This document shows positions 9,264 through 17,645 of a DNA stretch of 45,523 nucleotides, in pieces (within the stretch, counting starts at the first letter, position 1; each line of letters starts with the position of its first letter). Source of the DNA: an uncultured Allobaculum sp. GTDB taxonomy: Bacteria; Bacillota_I; Bacilli_A; Erysipelotrichales; Erysipelotrichaceae. Under the pieces are notes generated by a model. It ran no database searches and was not told the origin of the DNA. It saw only the letters and a list, made by a program, of their open reading frames with translations. Location: assembly GCA_910577085.1 (NCBI GenBank), contig CAJTLE010000007.1:1-45523 (forward strand), in the 5' to 3' direction. A program made the translations under genes and the position numbers.

Positions 9264-9321
9264 GCTTTAGACGCAAATATGGATTCAGATCTGCATCGGA
9301 CTTACAGAATTGTGCAGGTGA

Positions 9322-9645
9322 CTATCGTTCTTCGCCCTGACGAATGAAGTCAAGCAGGTTTTCTTCTGACAGTTCGCCAGTTGTTTCCAGATTGGCTTCT
9401 TTGTTTTTGATGAAGAAGAAAGTCGGCGTGCTTTCGACATTGAAGCGCTCAGCAAGGTCTTGGTTCTTGTCCACATCGACCTGAGCAAAGTAGACTTGAC
9501 CAGCCAGCTGGTTGCTGAGGGATTCCAGGATTGGCTGCATCCGCTGGCAGTGCGGACACCATGTTGCAAAGAACTCCAGCAACATTTCCGGATGTTCATC
9601 TGCGGCCTTTTCAAGGTTATTGAATCCGATTATTTCATTTACCAT
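9322..9645 (-). CDS. trxA: thioredoxin
   Basis: The 107-residue protein has the thioredoxin fold with active site WCPHC (Cys30 and Cys33) and the cis-proline segment STPTFFF. The usual family sequence is WCGPC; CPHC is more typical of oxidising relatives, so redox potential may differ from standard thioredoxin. There is no signal peptide, so it is cytoplasmic. The start at 9645 is chosen because GAAGGG lies upstream at suitable distance; an earlier ATG at 9669 would add eight residues but overlaps that ribosome site. It is a single-gene unit with its own terminator. Confidence 0.85.
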   Translation of the reverse strand: MVNEIIGFNNLEKAADEHPEMLLEFFATWCPHCQRMQPILESLSNQLAGQVYFAQVDVDKNQDLAERFNVESTPTFFFIKNKEANLETTGELSEENLLDFIRQGEER

Positions 9646-9866
9646 ATAGGATACTTCCCTTCTGTACATATCTATATTTTATAATCATAATCCATTTTCG
9701 ATTTATCTTAAGCACTGATATACGTTTCCCGTTTTACCCATTTGTCCGTTTTCAGCTTGGATCGTCCTTCAAGTTTTGGATCCTGTATGTGTGAGTCTGA
9801 CTTTCATCTGGATGAATCTGAACCGGCAAGAATACGTCGGTTTTCGATTTTTCGATTCTATTTTCT

Positions 9867-10415
9867 TCAGGACTGCTTTATCGTTTTGAGAGATCTGGTT
9901 GAAGCATGCATCTGATGGATCACATAGAGGCCAATCAGCAGTTCCGTGATCGGCATGGCCAGCCAGATGGAATCTGGCCCAGCAAGAAGCGGCAGGATAA
10001 GAATCAGGGCTCCGCTGATCAGCATCCCGCGAAAAACGGAAACGATAAAAGCCGTCTGTGGCTGCATCAGCGCCTGGAAGTAATAGGTCGAAAAGACATT
10101 CAGCGGCAGCAGCAGAAATGACAAAGCATAAGTCCGGATAATCGCCGGACCGATTTCCAGAATCCGTGCGGTTGGTTTCATGAAGACATAGAGATACAGA
10201 TCGGATCCGCCAATTCCGGTCAACAGCCCTAAAGAGTAGATGAGATTCCAAAGCGGGGCGACAACAGCAAGCGCCCCGGTCCCATTGGGCCCAAGAGACT
10301 GACCGACGACAGCCGTATCCACCAGCCCATAGATGGAGGAGACCATGGCACTGCCGAAGGCCGCTCCAAAATATTTGAAATAGAGTTTTCGTACGTTGTC
10401 CTGTAACAGATTCAT
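9867..10415 (-). pseudogene. MATE-family transporter with large internal deletion
   Basis: The 182-codon frame is intact but too short: MATE transporters have about 450 residues and 12 membrane segments. Residues 1 to about 71 match the family's N-terminus (first two segments, with SSIYGLVDTAVVG and GALAVVAPLW). The frame then jumps directly to a segment typical of the last quarter (YVFMKPTARILEIGPAIIRTY to the end, about three segments). Roughly 250 residues are missing, and the junction near 10200 keeps the frame. AGGAGG stands correctly before the ATG, so the remnant may still be translated as a five-segment protein, but drug or cation transport by the known alternating-access mechanism is unlikely. 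Confidence 0.75.
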
Positions 10416-10435
10416 CTTTTTCCTCCTGACAAAAA

Positions 10436-10537
10436 AGGGCCGGACAAGAGTGACGGATCCCTCCGATCTTCTTGTCTGGAAGTCTCATACGCAAGACGTG
10501 CCTCCGAAAACCGGAAATCCGCTCTCTTGTCCGGCCC
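10436..10537 (-). promoter_or_regulatory. structured leader RNA with terminator before the MATE remnant (possible riboswitch)
   Basis: Read on the minus strand, AGGGCCGGACAAGAG at 10523-10537 pairs perfectly over 15 bases with 10436-10450. The stem encloses about 72 bases that can form at least two smaller hairpins, one closing GTCT with AGAC and one pairing CGGATC-like words. The 3' arm runs into six U residues and then, within about 10 bases, the AGGAGG and ATG of the MATE gene. An imperfect copy of the first arm (AGACAAGAAG) lies inside and could compete for the 3' arm. This is the layout of a transcription attenuator or riboswitch; I cannot assign a known class. A TTGACT box lies upstream near 10600. 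Confidence 0.6.
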
Positions 10538-10642
10538 TGTACTTACGATTACAAGTCCTCCGAGAACATTCATTACTTTATATAAGGTGATTTTATAAGT
10601 CAAGCTCTTTCGTTCAATCCGTTGTCGGCCAGAAATCTGGCT

Positions 10643-12376
10643 TTACTGATCGCCAAAAGAACGACGGACATAGCTTGCATAAATGCCATTTTGATCCAGC
10701 AATTGCTGGTGCGTGCCGCGCTCGGCCACTTTGCCTTCATCGATAACCAGAATCTCATCCGAGTTTTCAATGGTCGAAAGCCGGTGCGCAATCGTCAGGC
10801 AGGTCCGGCCTTTGGCCAGTTCATGGAGTGCCTTTTGAATGTAGTATTCACTTTCATTGTCGAGTGCAGAAGTTGCTTCATCGAGAATGAGAATATCCGG
10901 ATCTTTCAAAAACAGTCTGGCAATGGCAATGCGCTGCTTCTGACCGCCAGAAAGACGAGTACCGCGCTCGCCGACTTTGGTCTGCAATCCTTCCGGCAGG
11001 GAATCGATCAGTTCTTTGAGATTGGCTTTTTCAATGGCTTCCACGATCTCTTCCTGGCTGGCGTCCCATTTGCCATAGCGGACGTTTTCTTCAATCGTGC
11101 CATCAAACAGATAAACATCCTGGCTGACCACGCCAATGGTCGATCGCAAAGAATCCAAAGACAGATCCCGGACATCCTGACCATCGACTTTCACGCAGCC
11201 CGCCTGAGTATCATAAAAGCGTGGAATCAAAGAGCAGATCGTCGATTTTCCCGATCCGCTTGGGCCGGCTAATGAATAATTGCCGCCTGCTGGGATGGTA
11301 AAGGAAACATCTTCGAGAACTGGCTGGTCGTCATCATAGGCAAAGGTCACATGTTCAAAGCTGATTTCCCCGCCCTTGTTTTCCAGAGTTTTAGCATCCG
11401 GTTTATCTTTGATTTCCGGCACTTCATTCATGATCTCTTCAAAACGTCGAAATCCGCTGAAGCCGCGCTGGAACATTTCGGTAAACTCAATTAGTATTTC
11501 CAGTGGGGCTACAAACACATTGACATATAAGGCAAAAGTGGCCAGCTCATAGGCTTCCATCTGCCCATGAACAACCAGAAGCCCGCCAACACAGAGTACC
11601 GTCACGTATAACAGTCCCTGAAAGAAATAGTTTCCGGCATAGTAACTGCCCATCACGCGATAGGTTTCGGATTTGGAATGCAGGAAGCGTTTGTTGGACT
11701 GACCGAATTTCTTGCGTTCAATCTTTTCGTTGCCAAACGCCTGAACCACCCGGATACCCTCCAAGGAATCGGTTACGGTTGCATTGACCTGGGCAATGGT
11801 TTTCCGGTTGTCCATAAAGGCCGCTTCCATTTTCTTGTTCTGGTTCCACGAGAAGATCAGCATGATCAGCGTCACCACAAACAGGCATAAGCTCAACTGC
11901 CAGCAAAGAGCCGCCATGATTCCAAAGGAACCAACGATTTTGATGATGGAAATAAACAGGTTCTCCGGTCCATGGTGGGCAAATTCAGAAATGTCATTCA
12001 GATCCGAAATGATCCGCGTCGACATCGTACCCGTATTGTTGTGGTCATAGTAGCCATACGAGAGTGTCGTCAGTTTATTGAACAGATCCTTGCGCATGTC
12101 GGCTTCCATCTCAGCCCCCATGATATGGCCCTGGCAGACCACATAATACCGGCAGGCGGTTTTGAGAATGTACATGGCTAAAAGGCCAACGGTAATCCAG
12201 GGCAGCCAGTGTATCACCACTTGTGCGCTCTGAACCAGAAATTCACTGGTAAAGGTATTGAGAATCAAAGGAAACAGAATGTCCACCACTGAAATGACCG
12301 ATGCACATAGAAGATCGATGGTAAAGACTTTCATGTACGGTTTATAAAAAGACAAAAAATATTTGAGTGTTTTCAA
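10643..12376 (-). CDS. ABC exporter, fused membrane and ATPase domains
   Basis: The 577-residue half-transporter has six membrane segments (about 15-300) and one ATPase domain with Walker A GPSGSGKST at 371-379, signature LSGGQ at 475-479, Walker B ILILDE at 495-500 and the switch His531. This is the MsbA/multidrug exporter architecture and works as a dimer, usually homodimeric here since no second half-transporter is adjacent. The best start is TTG at 12376, preceded by GGAAAGGAG at five to six bases; starting at the far upstream ATG would add 47 residues unlike the family. Substrate is unknown. It precedes the MATE remnant on the same strand. Confidence 0.88.
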   Translation of the reverse strand: MKTLKYFLSFYKPYMKVFTIDLLCASVISVVDILFPLILNTFTSEFLVQSAQVVIHWLPWITVGLLAMYILKTACRYYVVCQGHIMGAEMEADMRKDLFNKLTTLSYGYYDHNNTGTMSTRIISDLNDISEFAHHGPENLFISIIKIVGSFGIMAALCWQLSLCLFVVTLIMLIFSWNQNKKMEAAFMDNRKTIAQVNATVTDSLEGIRVVQAFGNEKIERKKFGQSNKRFLHSKSETYRVMGSYYAGNYFFQGLLYVTVLCVGGLLVVHGQMEAYELATFALYVNVFVAPLEILIEFTEMFQRGFSGFRRFEEIMNEVPEIKDKPDAKTLENKGGEISFEHVTFAYDDDQPVLEDVSFTIPAGGNYSLAGPSGSGKSTICSLIPRFYDTQAGCVKVDGQDVRDLSLDSLRSTIGVVSQDVYLFDGTIEENVRYGKWDASQEEIVEAIEKANLKELIDSLPEGLQTKVGERGTRLSGGQKQRIAIARLFLKDPDILILDEATSALDNESEYYIQKALHELAKGRTCLTIAHRLSTIENSDEILVIDEGKVAERGTHQQLLDQNGIYASYVRRSFGDQ

Positions 12377-12899
12377 CAGGGCTCCTTTCCTGCGGATGAT
12401 TGTCCGCACTTTCTTGTTGGTTTGATGTATTGATTCTGGTACACGATGAAGATCTGTCGCATTGGCCAGAGCCGATTGATTTTTTGTCTGGGGCCATCGA
12501 ATCGTTCGAACCTGCAAAAAGCAGAATAAGCTGGGGGAGAACGAACGAGGACGATTGAGGACAACTTGAAATCTTCCTGGTTCTAAGCAAAAGGCAAAGA
12601 TCAGTCATGGTGTACATGCCCTGTCAATATAGCGCAATTTTCGGGGTTTTTTCGCCTTTGATCAATCATTTAAGTTTTCCTGTTTTGAAGACTTGAAATC
12701 CTGCTTTATGTTATGCGGTTTCTTTTTAGGATGATCACTCTGTCCTGCCAGGATCATTTTTCGCAAAGAAAACCCCTTTCTGAATTTTTGGCACAGAAAG
12801 GGGAAAGAATGGCTCATTTTTCGTTTTCCGTTTTTTACAGGATCAGGCTGACTTTGCCGTTTGAAATAGGCAGCTTACGATTTATTTTTTGCAGACGAT
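12377..12899. other. gene-free spacer with one terminator
   Basis: About 520 bases with no supportable gene. A consensus TTGACA on the minus strand near 12640 lacks a good -10 partner. The terminator of the membrane-protein operon sits at 12773-12803. Confidence 0.45.
12773..12803 (-). terminator. intrinsic terminator of the DUF2871-like operon
   Basis: CCCCTTTCTG and its perfect complement flank an 11-base loop. On the minus strand the stem is followed by TTTTCTTT. Confidence 0.7.
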
Positions 12900-13343
12900 T
12901 CATTCTTTCCAGAACGCAAAGAGGACCAGAAAGAATAGACCAGCAGCGCCCAGCGCGCAGCCAAGGCCGGTATAAAATACCGCTATAAATCTGACGGGAA
13001 CCAGACCAGAATTGCGCAGCCAGATTCCGCCAGTCATCATGATGGCCATAATGATATACGATTTCAGATCGAAAAAATGCCAGATTGGCCGATAGATTTC
13101 GGTATAGCTATGAATTCGCTGGTTGTGCTTGACGCTCATCTTAAAAAACATGAAGCCAAATGCCGCAAACACAACGACAGAAAGCAGAAGATCCAGAAAA
13201 CTGATCGCCAAAAGCTGCTGGTAGGCGATGACTCCAAGTCTTGCCACATTCACCCCGGCAATCAGCCAGACAATCCCGGCAATCAGCAGCAATGTGCGCC
13301 GGTAAACATGAAAAACAGGTCGCTTGAATTCGGTTTTAGTCAC
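12900..13343 (-). CDS. four-segment membrane protein of unknown function
   Basis: The 147-residue protein has four hydrophobic segments (about 16-36, 42-68, 91-110 and 117-142) with a short basic N-terminus. I do not recognise the family. The start is GTG at 13343, which overlaps the end of the preceding gene by eight bases (GTGACTAA), so translation is probably coupled and the two proteins may act together in the membrane. Confidence 0.75.
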   Translation of the reverse strand: MTKTEFKRPVFHVYRRTLLLIAGIVWLIAGVNVARLGVIAYQQLLAISFLDLLLSVVVFAAFGFMFFKMSVKHNQRIHSYTEIYRPIWHFFDLKSYIIMAIMMTGGIWLRNSGLVPVRFIAVFYTGLGCALGAAGLFFLVLFAFWKE

Positions 13344-13755
13344 GGTTCATCGCCATCTTTCGAAGCAAAAAGAGCAGGACCAGAAGTCCGATTCCGACCA
13401 GCAGATGACCAATTCCTGCAAATCCGGAAATCATGGCATTTGCTGCCGATGAAAGAACAGTGCCCTTCACCTGGAAAATGCCGCGAACGACCATCATGAT
13501 GGCAGTCAGAATCAGGCCGGCATTATAGGCACCCATAAAAATCTTGAACGATTTCTGTTTTTCCAGGTCAAAATGTACTGTAAACAAGGCAACAATCAAA
13601 AACATGAACATGCCAAGCAGCAGCAGATGAGTATGGACCTTTCCTAACGCTGTGACGCCGGTAAAGCCATTGAACTTGGTAAATTCTCGATAGAAAACGC
13701 CGCCGGCCAGCCCCAGAAAGGCATACAAAATAGACAGATTAATACACTTTTTCAT
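13336..13755 (-). CDS. DUF2871-like membrane protein
   Basis: The 139-residue protein starts MKKCINLSILYAFLGLAGG and has four membrane segments. The YREFTKF motif and the HTHLLLLGMF segment after the first helix fit my memory of the DUF2871 family, whose function is unknown. The two histidines in the second segment could bind metal or haem, but that is speculation. GAGGAGGA stands before the ATG; an earlier ATG at 13785 lacks support. First gene of a two-gene operon. Confidence 0.75.
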   Translation of the reverse strand: MKKCINLSILYAFLGLAGGVFYREFTKFNGFTGVTALGKVHTHLLLLGMFMFLIVALFTVHFDLEKQKSFKIFMGAYNAGLILTAIMMVVRGIFQVKGTVLSSAANAMISGFAGIGHLLVGIGLLVLLFLLRKMAMNRD

Positions 13756-13902
13756 CGATATTCCTCCTCGGTAATTACATCCCAACCAGTCCCTGTTCCT
13801 GATTCTGATGCAGTTTTAAAACCAGATGCTCTTTGCCCTTATAGTAAAAAGAAGTCCGAACCAAAGTAATCTCATTTGATCAACAAATCGGCCTGTTCAT
13901 AC

Positions 13903-13940
13903 AAAAACCTCTTCTGAATAATAAGGTCAGAAGAGGTTTT
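13903..13940 (-). terminator. intrinsic terminator of the EF-G paralogue
   Basis: Stem CCTCTTCTGA with its complement. A-rich and T-rich arms allow use in both directions; on the minus strand it ends the EF-G-like gene 15 bases after its stop codon. Confidence 0.85.
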
Positions 13941-13954
13941 GCGTTTAAAAAGGA

Positions 13955-16030
13955 TTAGTCTTTATTTGCAGCCTGGGCAATAATGCGCTGAGCAATGTTG
14001 TCAGGAACCGGATCGTAGCGGTCCATGCTGATGGTATAAGAACCTAAGCCCTGAGCCATGGAACGCAGATCGATCGCATAGCGGGAGAGTTCCATCATTG
14101 GCACCTGAGCAGAGATAACCTGTTCATCGCCATCTGGATCCATACCTAAAATAGCACCACGGCGTTTGTTCAGATCACCGATAATGGTTCCGGTATATTC
14201 ATCAGGAACGCGGACAGTCAGGTTCATGATTGGCTCAAGCAGGATTGGACGGCATTTGGTCATCGCATCTTTGTAAGCCAGACGGGCTGCCAGTTTGAAT
14301 GCCATTTCCGAGGAGTCTACATCATGGTATTTACCATCAAGCAGAGTTGTTTTCAGGTTAACCATCTTGTAGCCGGCTAATGGTCCAGTTAATGCGTTTT
14401 CACGCAGACCCGTTTCAACGGCTGGGAAGTACTGTTTTGGTACGGCGCCGCCGAATACTTTTTCTTCAAAGACGAGTTCATCATTGTCTGGGTTTGGAGC
14501 AAATTCAACGAAAACATGACCGAACTGACCATGACCACCGGACTGTTTCTTATGACGGCCTTCGCCGACAGCAGTCTTCGTGATGGTTTCACGATACGTA
14601 ACCTTCGGATCTTTCAGGTTGACATCGGCTTTGAATTTATTTTTCAGCTTGTTGACAACAACATCCAGGTGCTGGTCGCCAAGACCATAAATAACGGTTT
14701 CTTTGGTTTCTGGGTTGTTTTCAACACGGAAGGTTGGGTCTTCTTCAACGATTCGGTTCAGACCTGTAGACAGACGGTCCTCATCGTTTTTCGTTTTTGG
14801 TTCAACAGCCTGGCCGAAGAGTGGTTCGTCAAAGACAATTGGTTTGTTGACAAGACGAGTTCCCTTAGCGCACAGAGTGTCGTTTGTTTTGGTGTTCTGC
14901 AGTTTGGAGATGGCTCCGATATCACCAGTAAAGAGTTTACCGGCAGCAGTCTGATAACGGCCTTTGATCGTAAACAGAGCACCCAGTTTTTCAGGTTTAC
15001 CATTGTTTCCGTTGATAACCTGGCTGTCAGAAGCAAGGGTTCCAGAGAGAACTTTGATATAAGAAATACGGCCAACGAATGGGTCCATGATGGTTTTGAA
15101 AACCTGAGCTGTCATGACTTCTTCTTCAGAAGTTAACAGTTCGACTGGTTCGCCTTCTGGAGTTTCCAGAGTGATCAGACCTTTTTCCGAATAGGATGGG
15201 AAGTAAGTCACGATCAGATCCATCAGACGGCCAATACCGCGGGATTCAATAGCGGATCCGGAGAATACAGGAATGATTTCACCGGAACGAACACCGATGC
15301 GAACACCTTTTGTCAGTTCAGCATCTGTGAATTCTTCACCGGAGAAGAATTTTTCCATCAGTTCATCGTCACCCATGGCAACGGCTTCAGCAATCTGATC
15401 TTTGTACATTGCGATTTCATCAGCCATGCTTTCTGGAACAGGCTGAGCAACGGAATCAGATGCTTTTGGTCCGTGGTGGTACCATGCTTTGTTTTTCAGA
15501 ATGTTAACGGTGCCGACATATTTGCCATTTTCAATGATTGGAACTTCAAATGGGATAACGGATTTACCGAAAGTCTCATGGAGCTGTGCATAGGCATCAT
15601 CGAAGGATGTATTTTCTTCGTCGAGATGGTTGATGAAGAAAATAGTCGGTTTCTTGGAAGCGATGGCTTCTTTGAATGCAAGTTTAGTTCCTGGTTCAAT
15701 CGGATCTTTGGCGTTAACAACGATCAGAACGCTGTCGCCAGCAGCCATACCGGCTTCTTTTTCACCTGCGAAATCGAGGTAACCCGGAGTGTCGATGAAG
15801 TTGATCTTGCAGTCATCCCATTCAATTGGAACGATGGAGGTGTAGACAGAGATGCCGCGTTTGATTTCTTCTGGGTCAAAGTCGATTAAAGATGAGCCTT
15901 CTGATGTTTTTCCAAAACGGTCAGTGGCGTCAGTGTAGTAAAGCATTGCTTCAAGAACTGATGTTTTGCCAGCACCAGAGTGCCCCACTACGCTGACATT
16001 GCGGACTTCGCTGCTCTTATAATCTCTCAT
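13955..16030 (-). CDS. EF-G-like translational GTPase (paralogue type)
   Basis: The 691-residue protein carries GTPase motifs GHSGAGKT (16-23), RGIS (58-61), DTPGY (80-84) and a G4 motif NHLD (134-137) in place of the usual NKMD. The remaining EF-G domains II-V follow, including the HGQFG segment of domain IV. This G-motif pattern fits the EF-G-2 / FusA2 paralogue group rather than the main elongation factor; such paralogues vary in role and some are poor translocases. It lies 18 bases after an ankyrin-repeat gene, with AAGGAAGGA overlapping that gene's stop, so both are made from one message. A standard fusA is expected elsewhere in the genome, next to the ribosomal protein genes. Confidence 0.88.
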   Translation of the reverse strand: MRDYKSSEVRNVSVVGHSGAGKTSVLEAMLYYTDATDRFGKTSEGSSLIDFDPEEIKRGISVYTSIVPIEWDDCKINFIDTPGYLDFAGEKEAGMAAGDSVLIVVNAKDPIEPGTKLAFKEAIASKKPTIFFINHLDEENTSFDDAYAQLHETFGKSVIPFEVPIIENGKYVGTVNILKNKAWYHHGPKASDSVAQPVPESMADEIAMYKDQIAEAVAMGDDELMEKFFSGEEFTDAELTKGVRIGVRSGEIIPVFSGSAIESRGIGRLMDLIVTYFPSYSEKGLITLETPEGEPVELLTSEEEVMTAQVFKTIMDPFVGRISYIKVLSGTLASDSQVINGNNGKPEKLGALFTIKGRYQTAAGKLFTGDIGAISKLQNTKTNDTLCAKGTRLVNKPIVFDEPLFGQAVEPKTKNDEDRLSTGLNRIVEEDPTFRVENNPETKETVIYGLGDQHLDVVVNKLKNKFKADVNLKDPKVTYRETITKTAVGEGRHKKQSGGHGQFGHVFVEFAPNPDNDELVFEEKVFGGAVPKQYFPAVETGLRENALTGPLAGYKMVNLKTTLLDGKYHDVDSSEMAFKLAARLAYKDAMTKCRPILLEPIMNLTVRVPDEYTGTIIGDLNKRRGAILGMDPDGDEQVISAQVPMMELSRYAIDLRSMAQGLGSYTISMDRYDPVPDNIAQRIIAQAANKD

Positions 16031-16048
16031 AAATTCGTTATTCCTTCC

Positions 16049-16723
16049 TTACATTGAAAGCATTGGCTCTAACTGAGCTCTGCAGTATTCTCTTACATAA
16101 TTAAGTGCGGTATTTCCCTGTTTGTCGGTCATATCTTTGTCTGCGCCGTAGACAATCAGTTTTTCAACCAGGGATGGGTATCCACCATAAGCAGCACGCA
16201 TCAGAGCGGTGCAGCCATTATTATCAAAAAGGTTTACGTCGGCATTGCGATCGAGAAGCATGTTGATGGTGTCGCGTTTGAAGGCGATGCAGGCTTCCAT
16301 CAGAGCGGAACGGCCTACTTCATCCTGTGCATTGATGTCTGCACCAGCGTCTAACAGAACCTGAATGCAGCGATCCTGGCCAAGCAGAGCGGCACGCATC
16401 AGAGCGGTTCTGCCGTTGTCGTCTTTTGCATTGACGTCAGCACCAGCTTCGATCAGAGCCTTGCAGATGGTGCGGTTGCCTTTTTTGGCAGCGCCCATCA
16501 GAGCTGTTTTTCCGTAGTTGTCTGTAGCATTGACATCAGCGCCATTATCGATCAGCAGCTGAACGATGTCTTTGCGGTCACGTTTCGCAGCACGCATCAG
16601 AGCGGTTCTGCCATCGCCATTCTGGTAGTTGACATCAGCACCAGAGCGGATCTGACCTACTGCCATTGCGAAATCGCCATTTGCACAGGCATCCCAGAAA
16701 ACTTTGTTGAAATTCTCGTCCAT
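16049..16723 (-). CDS. ankyrin-repeat protein
   Basis: The 224-residue protein is built almost wholly of ankyrin repeats, about six units of 33 residues. Each shows G.TALMRAA or a variant, followed by a helix and GADVN / GADIN. There is no signal peptide or membrane segment, so it is expected in the cytoplasm as a protein-binding scaffold. AAGGAGG stands seven to eight bases before ATG 16723; an ATG at 16771 has no such site. The gene is directly upstream of the EF-G paralogue and behind a 35-codon ORF, suggesting a shared transcript. Its binding partner is unknown; the EF-G paralogue is an obvious candidate. Confidence 0.88.
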   Translation of the reverse strand: MDENFNKVFWDACANGDFAMAVGQIRSGADVNYQNGDGRTALMRAAKRDRKDIVQLLIDNGADVNATDNYGKTALMGAAKKGNRTICKALIEAGADVNAKDDNGRTALMRAALLGQDRCIQVLLDAGADINAQDEVGRSALMEACIAFKRDTINMLLDRNADVNLFDNNGCTALMRAAYGGYPSLVEKLIVYGADKDMTDKQGNTALNYVREYCRAQLEPMLSM

Positions 16724-16806
16724 ATGTTTATCCTCCTTGAATTCAGCACGAAAAAAGCGGGTTTCTTTCACTGCGCGATCCTAATCTTTGCAGACCCATC
16801 TGACAT

Positions 16807-16914
16807 CTATGGCCTGCTCGCGCTCGATCCACCCGACTTAGCACGGAAAAGAGCTCCGGTTTTCTTTTGCATTTTTGTGTTTGTCTGATTGTAAGTAGTG
16901 ACATTGCTTTTCAT
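16807..16914 (-). CDS. 35-residue small protein heading the ankyrin/EF-G unit
   Basis: A short frame starts at ATG 16914 with AAAGGAG nine bases upstream and encodes a hydrophilic, basic peptide beginning MKSNVTTYNQTNTK and ending in GGSSASRP. A TTGAAA-N17-TACAAT promoter places the transcript start about 24 bases before it, so it is the first cistron. It lies 83 bases before the ankyrin gene. No family is recognised. It could be a true small protein or a regulatory leader peptide. Confidence 0.5.
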   Translation of the reverse strand: MKSNVTTYNQTNTKMQKKTGALFRAKSGGSSASRP

Positions 16915-16944
16915 GAAAACCACTCCTTTCCTGAACATGTTCAC

Positions 16945-16973
16945 ATTGTAAGTGTTTACAAGACGCATTTCAA
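16945..16973 (-). promoter_or_regulatory. sigma-A promoter with overlapping inverted repeat
   Basis: On the minus strand TTGAAA (16968-16973), a 17-base spacer, and TACAAT (16945-16950). The inverted repeat TTGTAA-GTGT-TTACAA at 16946-16961 overlaps the -10 box and could bind a repressor. It drives the small ORF and probably the ankyrin and EF-G-like genes. Confidence 0.65.
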
Positions 16974-17337
16974 ATCGATGGCCGATCAGGACGGCAAAGT
17001 GACCAACCAGAACCAACTAACGTTGTTTTATACACCAATACAATCTATATAGGATGATTTTCCATGTCCAAATTTTCACAAGAAATTTTGGCTTATCTCG
17101 TTTGTCTTTGATCTCATCAATATCGAGATACTTTTAATCTTTCGTTTTTCTGACCGTTTTTGCTATAACTAACTCGTTTTTGTTACGGAACCAGGACTGG
17201 AACCGTTATCCTTCCCTGTTGCATTTGCCTAAATACCATACAGTTTCGCCCGCTCTGCTGATGACCATTCCCTTTTCGGGCACCGGTTGCAAGATCCGAT
17301 CCCGAATCTGAATCTGGAGCTGTATCTTGAACCGGAT

Positions 17338-17361
17338 CTGCACCTGAACCTGCACCTGAAC
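17338..17361. repeat. two perfect 12-bp tandem repeats in a longer degenerate array
   Basis: CTGCACCTGAAC occurs twice in tandem, flanked by diverged copies (CTGGATCCGGAT, CTGAATCTGGAG) from about 17305 to 17400. Confidence 0.7.
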
Positions 17362-17484
17362 CTGGATCCGGATTTTGAGCCAGATCTGGATCCTGGATTT
17401 TCACCGCAGCCAACTGGGGGCTGCCGGACATCAACAAGTAAGTCCGCTGCCAACTCTGACGCTCCCCTTTCTGGTTCCTGGAAA

Positions 17485-17528
17485 TTGAAAAGCCGCCTTC
17501 GCAGATTCTTGAAATGCGAGAGGCGGCT
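17485..17528 (-). terminator. intrinsic terminator of the AAA+ operon
   Basis: AGCCGCC plus TCGCA pair with their complements around an 11-base loop with a small bulge. On the minus strand the stem is followed by TTTTCAATTT. It lies about 120 bases after the last gene of the operon. Confidence 0.7.
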
Positions 17529-17645
17529 GAATTTTCGAATTAAAGGGTGAAATCCAAAGGGTATAAGAGGACACGATGAAACGCAAACCGTCCAAATCAA
17601 AAGACAAGGTCAGTCTCTGAAAACAACTGCCAGAAGGGGCTCTTC

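Larger units (their letters stand above)
8706..9321. other. gene-free spacer containing two terminators
   Basis: About 600 bases with no supportable protein gene. It should contain the promoter of the HPt-kinase unit near 8710-8860, a plus-strand terminator with no obvious plus-strand gene (9134-9163), and the minus-strand terminator of thioredoxin (9213-9263). The stretch 8930-9163 could encode a small plus-strand RNA, but no promoter was confidently seen. Confidence 0.45.
16974..17645. other. gene-free spacer with dodecamer repeats
   Basis: About 670 bases. The stretch 17280-17405 is made of CTG/CCTGAAC words that keep several frames open on both strands (Leu/Asn/Pro or Gly/Ser/Asp-rich translations). 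None has a good start signal, so I treat them as repeat noise. A terminator for the genes to the right lies at 17491-17528. Confidence 0.45.

Noticed and set aside
10436..10537. Mobile miniature inverted-repeat element
   Set aside because: The 15-bp inverted ends are not flanked by a matching target duplication; the position before the ribosome site fits a leader RNA better, though mobility cannot be excluded.
14516..15136. Long plus-strand frame opposite the EF-G-like gene
   Set aside because: It is the antisense shadow of a well-supported gene and has no ribosome site.
16933..16942. Palindrome GAACATGTTC as a LexA/DinR box
   Set aside because: The two half-sites are two bases apart, whereas the Gram-positive LexA box needs four bases between GAAC and GTTC.
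17183..17550. Gly/Ser/Asp-rich or Leu/Asn/Pro-rich frames on both strands
   Set aside because: Produced by the 12-bp repeat array, which keeps several frames open at once; no ribosome site.
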